From Trichodesmium erythraeum GBRTRLIN201 (GTDB lineage: Bacteria > Cyanobacteriota > Cyanobacteriia > Cyanobacteriales > Microcoleaceae), in NCBI GenBank assembly GCA_018457135.1, contig JAGGDU010000179.1, forward strand, positions 1-64,000: DNA of 64,000 nucleotides, read 5' to 3'. Below the pieces are notes generated by a model. That model was not told where the DNA came from, did not search any database, and worked only from the letters and a program-made list of their open reading frames with translations. Position 1 is the stretch's first letter. Every line of letters starts with the position of its first letter. Both the position numbers and the translations under genes were made by a program. Positions 28,466-39,581 of this stretch are shown here, piece after piece.

Positions 28466-29074
28466 ATGTCTATCCTCTTCTTTTTGAAAAACACATTCTT
28501 ACTAAGCAGTATAATCATACTATGGGGTTATTTACAGCCAACACTTAAAGCATTTAATTATCCAATTAATGCTTATAATACCCACAATAATAAAGTATTA
28601 ATAGCTCAAAAATCTACAGCAGTCGCTGCAGAATTACAGCAAATTTTGCCAAAAATAAAAGAACAAACTCAAGTACCAATTTTGCTACCTACTCAATTAT
28701 TAATTACAGGTACAGATAGAAAAATTTATGTCGAGGGTAAAGGTACAAGTAATAGTTATGAAATTACCTTAGCCTTTACACCTAATTGTAACCATAGTAC
28801 TGCTTGTTCCATTGGTTATCTTAGTGCTGAAAAAGGAGGTAAACCTTTAGAAGATGAATTTAGTAGGGAATATCCTTTAGTGCAAAACATTAAAGGATAT
28901 TTTAGACCTTTAACCTGTGGAGCATCTTGTGCGCCTCCAATTATCGGCTGGGAATATCAAGGAGTATTTTATCGCATGGCTTTTAAAGGTGTTGGTCAAA
29001 GTCCCGAAATTGAAGGAGAAACTTTAGTAAAAATGGCTAATTCTGCCATTGAAGTAGGGGCAAGATCAGATTAA
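28466..29074 (+). CDS. Secreted cyanobacterial hypothetical protein
   Basis: A 202-residue protein I cannot assign to a named family. The first about 28 residues form a signal peptide or anchor (MSILFFLKNTFLLSSIIILWGYLQP). The mature part has four cysteines in two pairs, CNHSTACS and CGASCAPP, likely disulfides outside the cytoplasm, and a conserved-looking core (GYLSAEKGGKPLEDEFSREYPL, GYFRPLTCGASCAPPIIGWEYQGVFYRMAFKG). No obvious catalytic motif. It is a separate transcription unit 188 bases after the ABC-F gene. Confidence 0.75.
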   Translation: MSILFFLKNTFLLSSIIILWGYLQPTLKAFNYPINAYNTHNNKVLIAQKSTAVAAELQQILPKIKEQTQVPILLPTQLLITGTDRKIYVEGKGTSNSYEITLAFTPNCNHSTACSIGYLSAEKGGKPLEDEFSREYPLVQNIKGYFRPLTCGASCAPPIIGWEYQGVFYRMAFKGVGQSPEIEGETLVKMANSAIEVGARSD

Positions 29075-29372
29075 TGATACTTGAATAATGATGAGATAAT
29101 TAGCTATAGAACAAATAAATTAGTTTGAGGGAAAAAGTATTTAAGGATTTAATTAATACAAAAAAATCATATATTCATAGCTGAAATTTAGCTAATACAA
29201 ACTTTAATTTCATATATTAAATTCTCTATTTCCTGTTAGTTTTTTCCTTATTAAAAATTAAAAATAAGTTCTATATTTACCCATCATTCAATACAGAAAA
29301 GCAATCCTCTTGAAGAAAAACTATACAATATAAAATCCAAACCAAAAAGATAAAATCTTTCTCGACTAAATT
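29075..29372. other. Spacer, nothing recognised
   Basis: About 300 AT-rich bases between convergent genes. Confidence 0.3.
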
Positions 29373-31067
29373 TTAACTATTTACTGTAGATGGTTGATCA
29401 TCAATAGGAATTCTGGGAAGCTTAGGCAAATCTATTGCCTCCAATGATAGGTTCTGTTTTTCTATAACTTCAGGTGCCACATCTTCAGGTTCAGACTCAA
29501 ATAAAGAAGGGATCCAAGTTGGTAAATGTAGCTTACCACTTACTGGTATTGTTTGTTCAACATCTTGCAGCATTTCCTCTGAAACTTCAGAAAAGTCACT
29601 TGTATTTATTTCAGAATTTACTTCTATTTCTGGTTCTGGTTGATACTCATAAACATTCCATTTTCCTGTAGATATATTCCATGATATGCGTTCGTGTTTA
29701 ACTCCTGTATTTTCCTCCTCTTCAAAGTTTTCCACTTGCTTCAGTTCTGCTATAAGCTTATTTTCTACCAATTTTTCTGTTTCCTGAGATTCACTTTGCT
29801 CTTCAGTTAAATAATCTTCTTCTATAACTACATACTCTCCTGCTTCTGTATCTTCTAAAATATCTTTTTGCGATACAACCTCAAGCAACTCATAATCTAA
29901 AACTTCACCTATTCTACTCAATGACGGTAGACTAGGATTTAATGTACCTTCACTAAACTTACCAGAAAAATTCTTCTCAAGACTATTTTCTTCCCATGAA
30001 GAAACTTTTTGAGTTGTGGTAGTTTCTTGTGGTAAATCTAATTTATTACCCAAATTAATTTGTGTAAGAGTTCTTTCTTCCTTCTTAATAATAGGTGTTT
30101 CCTGTTGTCGATTTTTTGTCTGTGGAGACCATGGTTTAACTGGTTCCGAATTTATCAGAGGTAATATTTTCGTGTTAGTTTGAATGAAAGTATTATCTCG
30201 TTTTATAGCTTCAGGTTTAGAACTGGGTTGAGACGCCCTAACTAGAGATGGGTTTGTAAGTCTTTCTATTGGTTGATTTAGTGTATCCATTCTTTCTGGC
30301 ATTTCTAAGGATCTGTCCAAAGCTGCTTTAAACTGAAGAGTTTGTTGTTGTTGACGGTATAGTCTTGAGTGCAACTCTTGAGAAGTACTTTCTAATTCCT
30401 TAAGATAATAACTTTGTTGATTGTAAGATTGTTTAGTTAAAGTACATTCTCTTTCCATTTGTGCCTGATATTGTTCACTCTTTTCCCATCTATCGGTTAG
30501 GGACTCTACCAAAACTTCCTGGCGTTGAATAATTTGACTACATAATTCTAATTTGTAGAATAGACGAGTTACCTGTTGTTGAGTTGCTGCTAATTCTTTA
30601 GTTCTTTCTTCTAGCAACTTTTCCTGATTTTCTAGAGTTTTCTGACATTCTTCTAAGGCAGTTTCTAGTTCTGTAACTCGATTTACAAGTTCCCGGTTAC
30701 AATGATGTAAGGCCTCCATGAGATTTGCAGATTCTAGTTCCTCAGTAGAGTCTTTTGTTAAAATTACTTCAAAATCTGGCACTGCCTGGGACCTTCTTTT
30801 AGTTCGATCTTGAGCAGTTAATTTCAAATCTTCTGGTTCTACTCCAGTTGTTTCTATAACTGGTATTGAACCTAAATTAATAGTATCAGGAAAATTAACA
30901 GTTTCCCAATCATCATTTTCTGGAATAGATGTGTGTGCTTCTGGAGCTAAATGTTGTCTAGTTTTTTCAACCTCATTTTCTTGGTCCAGTTTTTGCTGAT
31001 TTACTGGATCATTTATTTTTGGTAAGTAATTGTTTCCAGGAAGTTCGGCTTCTGGCATTGCTTTCAC
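29373..31067 (-). CDS. Coiled-coil hypothetical protein
   Basis: A 564-residue protein without a recognised family. Residues about 115-265 form a long coiled coil (ELVNRVTELETALEECQKTL..., EKLLEERTKELAATQQQVTRL). The flanks are low-complexity, rich in E, Q, S and P. The tail has repeated acidic blocks and ends in LHLPTWIPSLFE...LPKLPRIPID. No signal peptide, membrane helix or enzymatic motif. A short coiled-coil region with disordered arms suggests a scaffold or cell-shape role, but this is a guess. Start MKAMPEAELPGNNYLPK. Confidence 0.75.
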   Translation of the reverse strand: MKAMPEAELPGNNYLPKINDPVNQQKLDQENEVEKTRQHLAPEAHTSIPENDDWETVNFPDTINLGSIPVIETTGVEPEDLKLTAQDRTKRRSQAVPDFEVILTKDSTEELESANLMEALHHCNRELVNRVTELETALEECQKTLENQEKLLEERTKELAATQQQVTRLFYKLELCSQIIQRQEVLVESLTDRWEKSEQYQAQMERECTLTKQSYNQQSYYLKELESTSQELHSRLYRQQQQTLQFKAALDRSLEMPERMDTLNQPIERLTNPSLVRASQPSSKPEAIKRDNTFIQTNTKILPLINSEPVKPWSPQTKNRQQETPIIKKEERTLTQINLGNKLDLPQETTTTQKVSSWEENSLEKNFSGKFSEGTLNPSLPSLSRIGEVLDYELLEVVSQKDILEDTEAGEYVVIEEDYLTEEQSESQETEKLVENKLIAELKQVENFEEEENTGVKHERISWNISTGKWNVYEYQPEPEIEVNSEINTSDFSEVSEEMLQDVEQTIPVSGKLHLPTWIPSLFESEPEDVAPEVIEKQNLSLEAIDLPKLPRIPIDDQPSTVNS

Positions 31068-31302
31068 CTAGAGTCTACAGATTGCCTTATTGTTTCTATA
31101 CTAATATAGATGTTATCATCTCGGAGCGTCAACCATAGTAGAAGTCAGAAGGGGCAAAATCAAAAGTCAGAAGTTAATTCCCACCACAGACTATAACTAT
31201 AGTATGGCTTAATCTATTCTTGATTACTAATTTTGAAATAAAATAGAAATCTAGAAAAATAATTAACAATTGATTTAGCCTAATCTCCAAAGGACTTTTT
31301 CT

Positions 31303-32394
31303 ATGGCCTTAAACTTTAGATTTGCTGTTGCTAGTGACTTACATATTGCTGTTCCTCATACTATTTCTGAAAAAACACATAGTTTTCATTTAGTAGAAGT
31401 TAGCATTCCTGCTTTGGAGTTAGTACTAGAACATTTAAGTAAGTTAGATATTGATTTTTTACTACTACCTGGAGACCTAACTCAAGATGGTGAACCAGAA
31501 AATCATACCTGGCTCAGTCAAAGATTATCTGCACTTCCCTATCCTGTATATGTAGTTCCTGGTAATCACGATGTACCTGTAAAATTTGCTAATGATTATT
31601 CTATTGGTTTAGCCAATTTTCCTAGTTATTATCATCACTGTGGATATGATTACCAGCAAAGATTATATTATAGTGAACAAGTATTGCCTGGAGTTCGGAT
31701 AATTGGGTTAAATTCTAATCAATTTGATACTTCAGGAAAACAAAAATATACTGGTGGTTTAGAGTCAGAACAATTAGATTGGTTACAACAGGTTTTAAGC
31801 ATTGCTGAAGAGGAATTAGTGATAGTCATGCTACATCATAATGTAATTGAACATTTGCCTGACCAATCTCATAACTCTCTTGGTCGTCGTTACATGTTAG
31901 AAAATAGGTCAGTATTGTTAGATATTCTCCAATCTGCAGGTGTTCAGCTTATATTTACTGGTCATCTTCATGTTCAGGATGTTGCTAAAGATCAAGGAAT
32001 TTATGAAATTACAACTGGTTCTTTAGTTTCTTATCCTCATCCTTATCGCATCATAGATTTTATTACTAATGCCAGTGGTCAAAAGTCTTTAAAGATTGAA
32101 AGTTATCGGATTAATTCTTTGCCTAATTTACCTAATCTAAGTGATGTTTCTCGGAGCTGGATCGGCGATCGCTCTGTTTATTTTATGTCTAAACTTTTGA
32201 CTAGTCCTCCTTTAAATTTATCCCCAGAACTTGCTGCCAAACTTGCTCCTAGTTTGCGTTATTTCTGGGCTGATATTGCATATGGAGATGCTGTGTTGGA
32301 CTTTCCTCATTTTCCACCTGAGGTCCGGCGATATTTTCAAAGTTTTAATACCACTAATAGCATTGATAATAATGCAATATTGCTTTTACAATAA
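31303..32394 (+). CDS. Calcineurin-like metallophosphoesterase
   Basis: A 363-residue cytosolic phosphoesterase with the full metal-binding motif set: DLH (VASDLHIAV), GD (LPGDLTQDGE), GNHD (VPGNHDVPV), the HH pair (MLHHNVIEH) and GHLH (FTGHLHVQD). It resembles CpdA-like cyclic-nucleotide phosphodiesterases in its N-terminal 250 residues, with a C-terminal extension of about 110 residues of unknown function (SVYFMSKLLTSPPLNLSPELAAKLAPSLRYFWADIAYGDA). Whether it hydrolyses cAMP is not provable from sequence, though the window also encodes an adenylate cyclase. ATG at 31303. Confidence 0.9.
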   Translation: MALNFRFAVASDLHIAVPHTISEKTHSFHLVEVSIPALELVLEHLSKLDIDFLLLPGDLTQDGEPENHTWLSQRLSALPYPVYVVPGNHDVPVKFANDYSIGLANFPSYYHHCGYDYQQRLYYSEQVLPGVRIIGLNSNQFDTSGKQKYTGGLESEQLDWLQQVLSIAEEELVIVMLHHNVIEHLPDQSHNSLGRRYMLENRSVLLDILQSAGVQLIFTGHLHVQDVAKDQGIYEITTGSLVSYPHPYRIIDFITNASGQKSLKIESYRINSLPNLPNLSDVSRSWIGDRSVYFMSKLLTSPPLNLSPELAAKLAPSLRYFWADIAYGDAVLDFPHFPPEVRRYFQSFNTTNSIDNNAILLLQ

Positions 32395-32806
32395 AATTAG
32401 TATATTTCCCTAAGTAAATTATTCTATCTTCTAGCTTTAAGAATCAGCATTCAGCTCCGTATTTCCAGAGAAACTTGCTTCTAGAGGGATATAGTTAAAA
32501 CTATTAGCTATCAAATATTTCAAATTGATCAATTTCCTAATATTTTTTTTTAGTACTATATGATCAAAATCAACTTTTTTTTGACTTTTTATAATATTTA
32601 TTGATTCTCTATTTTTAACTTTTTCAACAAGTATATTGATTTTGGGCTCTATTTTTTCCAGAGAACAATGCCCATAAGTAATGAGTTACCTGTGTCCCTT
32701 TCTGGCGCGGGAGTCGGAACTAAGTAGGGACGCTGCATGGAACGTCCTTTCAAAAATAAATACTTATAGCTTTTGACTTTTAATTCATTATTCAGTTATG
32801 ACTTCT
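32395..32806. other. Convergent spacer with a weak hairpin
   Basis: At 32728-32747 GGACG(10 bases)CGTCC can pair and is followed by TTTC, a weak possible terminator for the phosphoesterase gene. The short stretch 32700-32750 is GC-richer than its surroundings. Otherwise nothing recognised. Confidence 0.35.
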
Positions 32807-34051
32807 TCAAGAAAGTTGACGGCAAATACCAAATACAGAGGTATAACCATGTAAAAATGTACTACTACCTACAGGTCCAATTTCACCATTACAAAAAAAA
32901 CCACTGATAGGGATATTTAAATAACTACTAAATAAGCTAGAATCAAAGTTAGGTTTACCATATAGTACTTCTCCACGTCCCAAACAAGAGAACATTAAAG
33001 CAGTAGCATTGTTTGTAGCTGTACTTTGAAAACCAACCTTTCTTTGATAACGTTGTAGTAACATTTCTAAATCTTCTGCTGAAGTATGAGCATCCCGTAA
33101 ATGAAATTGAATTCTTTGGCCTGTCCTAACTTGATCTCCGATAGCGATCGCTCCCGCTTTAGGGTCTACCCCAATTAAATTACGAATTAAAAAGTCTCCT
33201 TGTTCCAAGTTTTGTTTAAATTCGTCCCTAACTATACCAACAAATAGGGAGTTTTCGGCTAGCTTGCGGTCTTTTTCATCAAGATTTTGTACTAAATTTT
33301 GTAATGCTTCTAATGGAGACTGTTTAACACCATCACTAACTATTTGATTAGAACTAACTAACTCTTCAAGTTCTAAAACTATATTACGTTCTCCTTGTGT
33401 AACTCTATAAGGTTGACCAACAGGGCGACAGCCCTGAGCTACTATTGTTTCTAATATTATATTACCAGATAAAGAAACACCTACAGCTCCTTCTTGGTAG
33501 AGATTATTTTCACAAAAGAGTCCTGCATTTTGGCCATTTATTCCGTTACTAGCTAATCCTCCCACCTTAGGAGAATGAGGATAAGCATAATCTAGTCCTT
33601 GAAGTAAGTCATTTATTTTAGCAGAAAATGGATCGGCAAGTATAATAAATTGAGGTTTGTCTACAGTTGGTACTCCAATAAGATTACACCAACGATCTGG
33701 GGAACTATCTAAATCTGGTAGCTGTCCTGCTGATATATGAAAAGCTTTTACTGCAACTTCTGGTAAATGTGCTAAACTGAGGCTAATTGCAGTTTTTTGC
33801 TCTAGTTCTTGCGGTTTTCCTTGCTCATTCATACCAACAATACCACCTCCACCGCAGCCTATCGTAATAGTTTCTGGTAGATGTTTTTTCAGTAGAGGCA
33901 TTAGCCGTGGATATTCACTGGTAAAAGCTGATGAGATAAATACCAGTCCTAAATCTGCTTTAGTTCCTAATGATTCTGAACTTTTTTCTACTACTTCCTT
34001 AACTGCTGCTTCTAATGAAGGACGGGTTGATAGAGAGTTTGACCACCGCAT
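32807..34051 (-). CDS. FIST-domain signal transduction protein
   Basis: A 414-residue protein with a FIST_N domain (about 30-230: LGLVFISSAFTSEYPRLMPLLKKHLPETITIGCGGGGIVG) and a FIST_C domain (about 245-390, ending GEIGPVGSSTFLHGYTSVFGI). FIST proteins are thought to bind small ligands, probably amino acids, and usually pair with chemotaxis or two-component proteins; no such partner is next door. The conserved GCGGGGIVG, SALMFSCLGRG-like and FFCNGEIGPVG blocks are intact. ATG start; divergent from cp12 across 425 bases. Confidence 0.9.
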   Translation of the reverse strand: MRWSNSLSTRPSLEAAVKEVVEKSSESLGTKADLGLVFISSAFTSEYPRLMPLLKKHLPETITIGCGGGGIVGMNEQGKPQELEQKTAISLSLAHLPEVAVKAFHISAGQLPDLDSSPDRWCNLIGVPTVDKPQFIILADPFSAKINDLLQGLDYAYPHSPKVGGLASNGINGQNAGLFCENNLYQEGAVGVSLSGNIILETIVAQGCRPVGQPYRVTQGERNIVLELEELVSSNQIVSDGVKQSPLEALQNLVQNLDEKDRKLAENSLFVGIVRDEFKQNLEQGDFLIRNLIGVDPKAGAIAIGDQVRTGQRIQFHLRDAHTSAEDLEMLLQRYQRKVGFQSTATNNATALMFSCLGRGEVLYGKPNFDSSLFSSYLNIPISGFFCNGEIGPVGSSTFLHGYTSVFGICRQLS

Positions 34052-34476
34052 CTGTTTGACGCTCCTTATAAATTATAATTATATTTCTCATCTTAATCTT
34101 TCATTTAAATAATTGCGAATAGGGAATCATATCAAGAAGTATACTGATATTTACTATAATATTAAACTTTAATTTAATTTCATAGTTTTTACTTATAAAA
34201 TAAATCATTATATTAGTTATGTTATTATATTAACTAAGTATCCTTTAATATGCTAAACATTTTTAAGTTTAATATCTTATAGGTAAATCTTAAAAAATCA
34301 AGATCATTTGGTGAAGAATCTCTAAAAACCTAATATAAATAGGAAAAAGGGACTATCCTCGCTGGATTTTTTTGCCTGTTTTTTTATCCCTATCTCTTAA
34401 TTCTAGTGTTTTAGTTGAGTTAGGAATTAGGCCCTAAAATTTAAATTTGTAGGTAGTCAATCAAAATTAAAAAACT
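34052..34476. other. Divergent spacer upstream of cp12 and the FIST gene
   Basis: AT-rich; must hold both promoters, but I see no certain -10/-35 pair or operator. Confidence 0.4.
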
Positions 34477-34704
34477 ATGACCAATAATGACATTGAGGAA
34501 AAAATTGAACAAGAGCGCCAGATAGCTCGCCAAGCTTGTGATATTTCTGGTGCTAACTCTAAAGAATGTGCAGCAGCTTGGGATGCAGTAGAAGAACTTC
34601 AAGCTGAAGCTTCTCATCAAAAGGAACAAAAGCCTAAGAGTTCCTTTGAAATTTATTGTGAGAATAATCCCGAGGCTGCCGAATGTCGAATAGATGATAA
34701 CTAG
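34477..34704 (+). CDS. cp12: CP12, Calvin-cycle redox switch
   Basis: A 75-residue disordered redox protein. Both cysteine pairs are present: C21/C31 (ACDISGANSKECAAAWDAVEEL) and C61/C70 (YCENNPEAAEC). When oxidised in the dark, CP12 bridges GAPDH and phosphoribulokinase into an inactive complex; thioredoxin releases it in the light. The C-terminal GAPDH-binding tail reads CRIDDN, whereas the common form ends in C-x-x-Y-D/E-D, so the usual Tyr is Asp here. The core AWDxVEEL is intact. Monocistronic, followed by a 14-bp hairpin. Confidence 0.95.
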   Translation: MTNNDIEEKIEQERQIARQACDISGANSKECAAAWDAVEELQAEASHQKEQKPKSSFEIYCENNPEAAECRIDDN

Positions 34705-35130
34705 AATTAACTAGTTGAATAGGCACTTATTACAATGTAGTTTATTCAATATATTTTAAGTAAGTAAGCAACTGAAATCCTTAAGTTTTTGATTCAGTTG
34801 CTTACTATTAAATTAAATTAATATCAAATCCTAAATAACTTTCTTATTGTTAATAATGACATTTAAATTGAGCTTACTCAATCAATATAGAATCATGGTA
34901 TATAATCAGTTTAAGTATTTCTAAGTTGGATAAAAATGCCAAAAAATTTGAACACTAATATTTGCTCACTTGCTATTTTTTCTCACAAAGTCCACAAAAA
35001 ATGTATTAATAAATATTAATATATTTTACCTCTTGCCCATCGCCCATTTGCACACCAACCATGGCCCTGGCTCTTAACTTTGAACTTTTCCAGTCAGCCC
35101 TAAAAACGATTTATAAGTTACTAATTATTT
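34705..35130. other. Spacer after cp12
   Basis: Apart from the hairpin at 34763-34806 no gene or signal is recognised in these 426 AT-rich bases. Confidence 0.4.
34763..34806 (+). terminator. Hairpin after cp12
   Basis: AGTAAGCAACTGAA and TTCAGTTGCTTACT form a perfect 14-bp stem around a 16-base loop, 59 bases after the cp12 stop. There is no T-run after it, so it may stabilise the 3' end rather than terminate alone. Confidence 0.55.
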
Positions 35131-35751
35131 ATGTTGAATTTTTTACCCTTAGCTATTACATCTGGATTAAAAACTTTGATCTGGATGGATTATAGGTTAG
35201 CGGTTTTATTTACTGTAGTAATACCTTTATTTCTATTAATTTGGGCTTTTGTTAAAAAATCTGAAGCTATTCAAAACTTGTTGATTATTTATTGGCGAGT
35301 TGCTAGTTTATTAGCTATCTCACTTTACTTAATGATTGCAGCAGTACCTATTAGTTTTTTAACATCATTAATAGCTCGATTTTTAATTCCTATATCTTTG
35401 TGGTTTTGGGTAGATTTGAATGAGGAAATTAGAGATTTACGAAATTCTCCTCTCAAAGCTAGTTTGACTTCTTGGCGTTGGGCTTGTACCACTTATAATT
35501 TACTGGGCATAATACTTCAAATTCCTTTTGTGGTTTGTGGTTTCAAATCCCATAATCAATTACTAAGTGATCCTTCTTGTCGTGTTTGGTTAGATCCGCC
35601 CTGGTTATTTAAACAAATTTTTCACCCAGATTGGCCTCCAGAATTTATAGGCTTTTTAGGATTTTCTGGATTAGTAATTTATACAATTTTTCTTTCCTAT
35701 TTCATTTTGGTTAAATTACAGAGACAAGGACGATCTGCTACAGGAAATTAA
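35131..35751 (+). CDS. DUF3177 integral membrane protein
   Basis: A 206-residue membrane protein with about five hydrophobic helices, matching the cyanobacterial DUF3177 family as I recall it. Recognisable blocks are WMDYRLAVLFTVVIPLFLLIWAFV, IARFLIPISLWFWVDLNEEI and SWRWACTTYNLLGIILQIPFVVCGF. Function unknown. ATG start at MLNFLPLAITSG. The next gene on this strand follows after 107 bases. Confidence 0.82.
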   Translation: MLNFLPLAITSGLKTLIWMDYRLAVLFTVVIPLFLLIWAFVKKSEAIQNLLIIYWRVASLLAISLYLMIAAVPISFLTSLIARFLIPISLWFWVDLNEEIRDLRNSPLKASLTSWRWACTTYNLLGIILQIPFVVCGFKSHNQLLSDPSCRVWLDPPWLFKQIFHPDWPPEFIGFLGFSGLVIYTIFLSYFILVKLQRQGRSATGN

Positions 35752-35858
35752 TATATAGAATTAAATTAATTTAAGATTTTAGATGAAGTAGGCAAGAGGC
35801 AAAATAAATATAAATTTGATACTACTACATTATTAACAGAGTATTTTACCTACAAACA

Positions 35859-36158
35859 ATGAATAATAATATTGCTCATCGTTTGGAACAGTACACAATT
35901 AAGCAAGCAAATCAAGTATTAATAGTTAATATAGTAATTGATCAACAGCCAGATGAAATAGCTATATTTAAAGGTTTTTCTAGTTCTTTGATGCAGCCTA
36001 CTGCTTTTAATCCAGATGTACCTGTTTTGCCAGAAACAGCTAAGATAATCAGTCTTGATATACTTGAATCTCCCTACAACCCAGAAGCACCTGTTTATAT
36101 TAAACAGGGACTGACCTGGGAGCAAATGCAGTCCCTGTTAATAGAAGTAGGACTTTAG
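35859..36158 (+). CDS. Small conserved cyanobacterial hypothetical protein
   Basis: A 99-residue soluble protein, acidic, with the core [53 protein letters not shown] and a C-terminal helix [14 protein letters not shown] recognise it as a small protein conserved near atp genes in cyanobacteria but cannot give a function. Its 3' end overlaps the convergent atpC by 4 bases. Confidence 0.7.
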   Translation: MNNNIAHRLEQYTIKQANQVLIVNIVIDQQPDEIAIFKGFSSSLMQPTAFNPDVPVLPETAKIISLDILESPYNPEAPVYIKQGLTWEQMQSLLIEVGL

Positions 36159-36568
36159 TTAACCATTCCACCAGCCGCCTGCAGGCGTGCTCTGGCTCGC
36201 TTTAAGGTTTGTTTAGCCTTAATCTTTTCTTGAAGATTATCACTACTTTCAGAAGTTTGCAGCCGTTTTTCTGCTTCCTCATAAGCTAAACGGGCTTTTT
36301 CAGTGTCAATATTATCTCCTCTTTCAGCGCCATTAACAAGTATACTTACTTCATCTGCTTCTATTTCAGCAAAACCACCCATCAGAGCGATCGCTATCCA
36401 GTCATTTTCAGCACGAACTCGCATTACACCTGTATCTAAAGCAGTTAAAAGTGGAGCGTGCCCACCTAAAATTCCTAATTGACCTGTTGTACTAGGTAGA
36501 ATTACTTCTTGAGCTTCTTTGTCCCAAATTGTTTTGTCGGGAGCTATTACACGCACAGTTAACGTCAT
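36155..36568 (-). CDS. atpC: ATP synthase F1 subunit epsilon
   Basis: A 137-residue epsilon subunit of the thylakoid/plasma-membrane F1Fo ATP synthase. The N-terminal beta-sandwich ([42 protein letters not shown]) and the C-terminal two-helix domain that inhibits ATP hydrolysis ([11 protein letters not shown]...[11 protein letters not shown]) are both present. It lies 121 bases downstream of atpB on the same strand, the standard cyanobacterial atpB-atpC operon (historically called atpBE). An inverted repeat sits in the intercistronic gap. Confidence 0.96.
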   Translation of the reverse strand: MTLTVRVIAPDKTIWDKEAQEVILPSTTGQLGILGGHAPLLTALDTGVMRVRAENDWIAIALMGGFAEIEADEVSILVNGAERGDNIDTEKARLAYEEAEKRLQTSESSDNLQEKIKAKQTLKRARARLQAAGGMVN

Positions 36569-36600
36569 TTGTCAATTATTTGTTATTATTTTTTTTATTT

Positions 36601-36648
36601 GTCAGTTGACTGTCGCTCTCAAGGTTGAGCATCAACCAGTCAACTGTC
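36601..36648. promoter_or_regulatory. Inverted repeat between atpB and atpC
   Basis: CAGTTGACTG (36603-36612) is perfectly complementary to CAGTCAACTG (36637-36646), and inside them GGTTGA/TCAACC (36623-36637) forms a second hairpin. It could tune the amount of epsilon relative to beta by partial termination or RNA protection (inference), or be a mobile REP-like repeat. Confidence 0.5.
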
Positions 36649-36689
36649 AACATTTATTTACTAGCTGACTACTAACAAAGCAAATATAA

Positions 36690-38665
<1,976 letters not shown>

Positions 38666-38845
38666 ATGGAGCAAAAAGATTATTCTCTTTGTGTCAATTA
38701 CTTAATAGCTGAAGTTTTTCCTGAGCATAGCATTAATGCACGGGAATTATTATTAAATCATAAGCTGGAAAAACATAAGGTGATTTTTTTATCCCCTATC
38801 CCAGAGGGGCTATTGAATTTATTTTTTTTGTTCATACATAAATAA
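38666..38845 (+). CDS. Small open frame repeated elsewhere in the window
   Basis: A 59-codon frame, MEQKDYSLCVNYLIAEVFPE... ending FFLFIHK. Its first about 30 codons align with the frame at 964-1062 (YSLxVNYLIxEVxPxxSxNAxEL) with mostly synonymous or conservative changes, including identical NYLI and AxEL codons. That suggests a real or recently real short protein, or the start of a mobile-element gene. No ribosome-binding site is evident (TTAATGG). I do not recognise the family. Confidence 0.35.
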   Translation: MEQKDYSLCVNYLIAEVFPEHSINARELLLNHKLEKHKVIFLSPIPEGLLNLFFLFIHK

Positions 38846-38895
38846 TAATGTGCTGTCTTTAATAAAAAGTCCTTTATAAACAGTTGCAATTTTTT

Positions 38896-39099
38896 TTATG
38901 TGGCCACCAAATTAGTTTTTTTGATTTTCAGACAGGGTCGGGAATTTTTCTTCTTATTCTTCAGTTTTCCTTGTAGCAATTTGAGTTGGCCTTATAACTT
39001 TTGGTATAATTTGTTTATCTCTATCAATTCCAATTTACTTTCCCTGGTTACTAAAAATTTGGAGAGTCCCAAGTCTATACCAATACCAGAGACATGAGG
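38896..39099 (-). pseudogene. IS200/IS605-type TnpB (OrfB) relic
   Basis: Read on the minus strand: VSGIGIDLGLSKFLVT, then ...INKLYQKL, a stop, GQLKLLQGKLKNKKKN. This is the RuvC-I segment of TnpB with the catalytic Asp in GIDLGL and the following Lys-rich block. Only about 65 codons remain, with an internal stop. The plus-strand open frame at 38900-39097 is its antisense shadow. Confidence 0.7.
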
Positions 39100-39210
39100 T
39101 ATTACATCGGGTCAAGGAGATCTAAATTAGACTCAATAGAAATAATGATGTAGTAGCTACTTGCCTTTTTGATTACTCGCATTTCGTTGGGGACAAGGGG
39201 GACAAAGCTG

Positions 39211-39235
39211 TCAGGAGTCTCCCTAGACTTCCTGA
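39211..39235 (-). terminator. Hairpin after minE
   Basis: TCAGG-AGTCT-CCCT-AGACT-T-CCTGA: a 10-bp stem with one bulge immediately after the minE stop codon. No T-run; a likely 3' end structure for the minCDE transcript. Confidence 0.5.
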
Positions 39236-39237
39236 AT

Positions 39238-39525
39238 TCAATCTTCCTGATCTTGGGTTGGTTTGGCCTTAATACGTCTAATGGGTAAATTGGCCACTAA
39301 ACTTGTGGCTCTTTGATTATTTTCTAACAAAAATTCTGAATCAGTATCATCTATTTCAACATAGCGAGATACTACATCTATAATATCTTTTCTCATTGCT
39401 TGAATAATTTCTGGATTAAGATCGGCGCGGTCATGTGCAATAACCAATTTCAGACGACGCTTAACTTCTTCACGACTCTTCGGATTATTTCTATAAAAAA
39501 GTTTTTCTATAATTTCGTTTAGCAT
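39238..39525 (-). CDS. minE: Cell division topological specificity factor MinE
   Basis: A 95-residue MinE. It has the anti-MinCD N-terminal region (RLKLVIAHDRADLNPEIIQAMRKDIIDVVSRYVEIDD, the switch helix with RxDLxP) and the C-terminal dimerisation strand. MinE stimulates MinD ATPase and drives pole-to-pole or pattern oscillation, keeping the Z-ring at mid-cell. It lies 56 bases downstream of minD in the same direction. Confidence 0.95.
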   Translation of the reverse strand: MLNEIIEKLFYRNNPKSREEVKRRLKLVIAHDRADLNPEIIQAMRKDIIDVVSRYVEIDDTDSEFLLENNQRATSLVANLPIRRIKAKPTQDQED

Positions 39526-39581
39526 TAGCTTAAACTAAGATAGTTAATATATGAGGTAAGTTGAGGTAGGATTTTTCAGGG

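Noticed and set aside
38900-39097. 65-codon plus-strand frame
   Set aside because: It is the antisense of the TnpB relic, whose minus-strand reading gives clear RuvC-I motifs.
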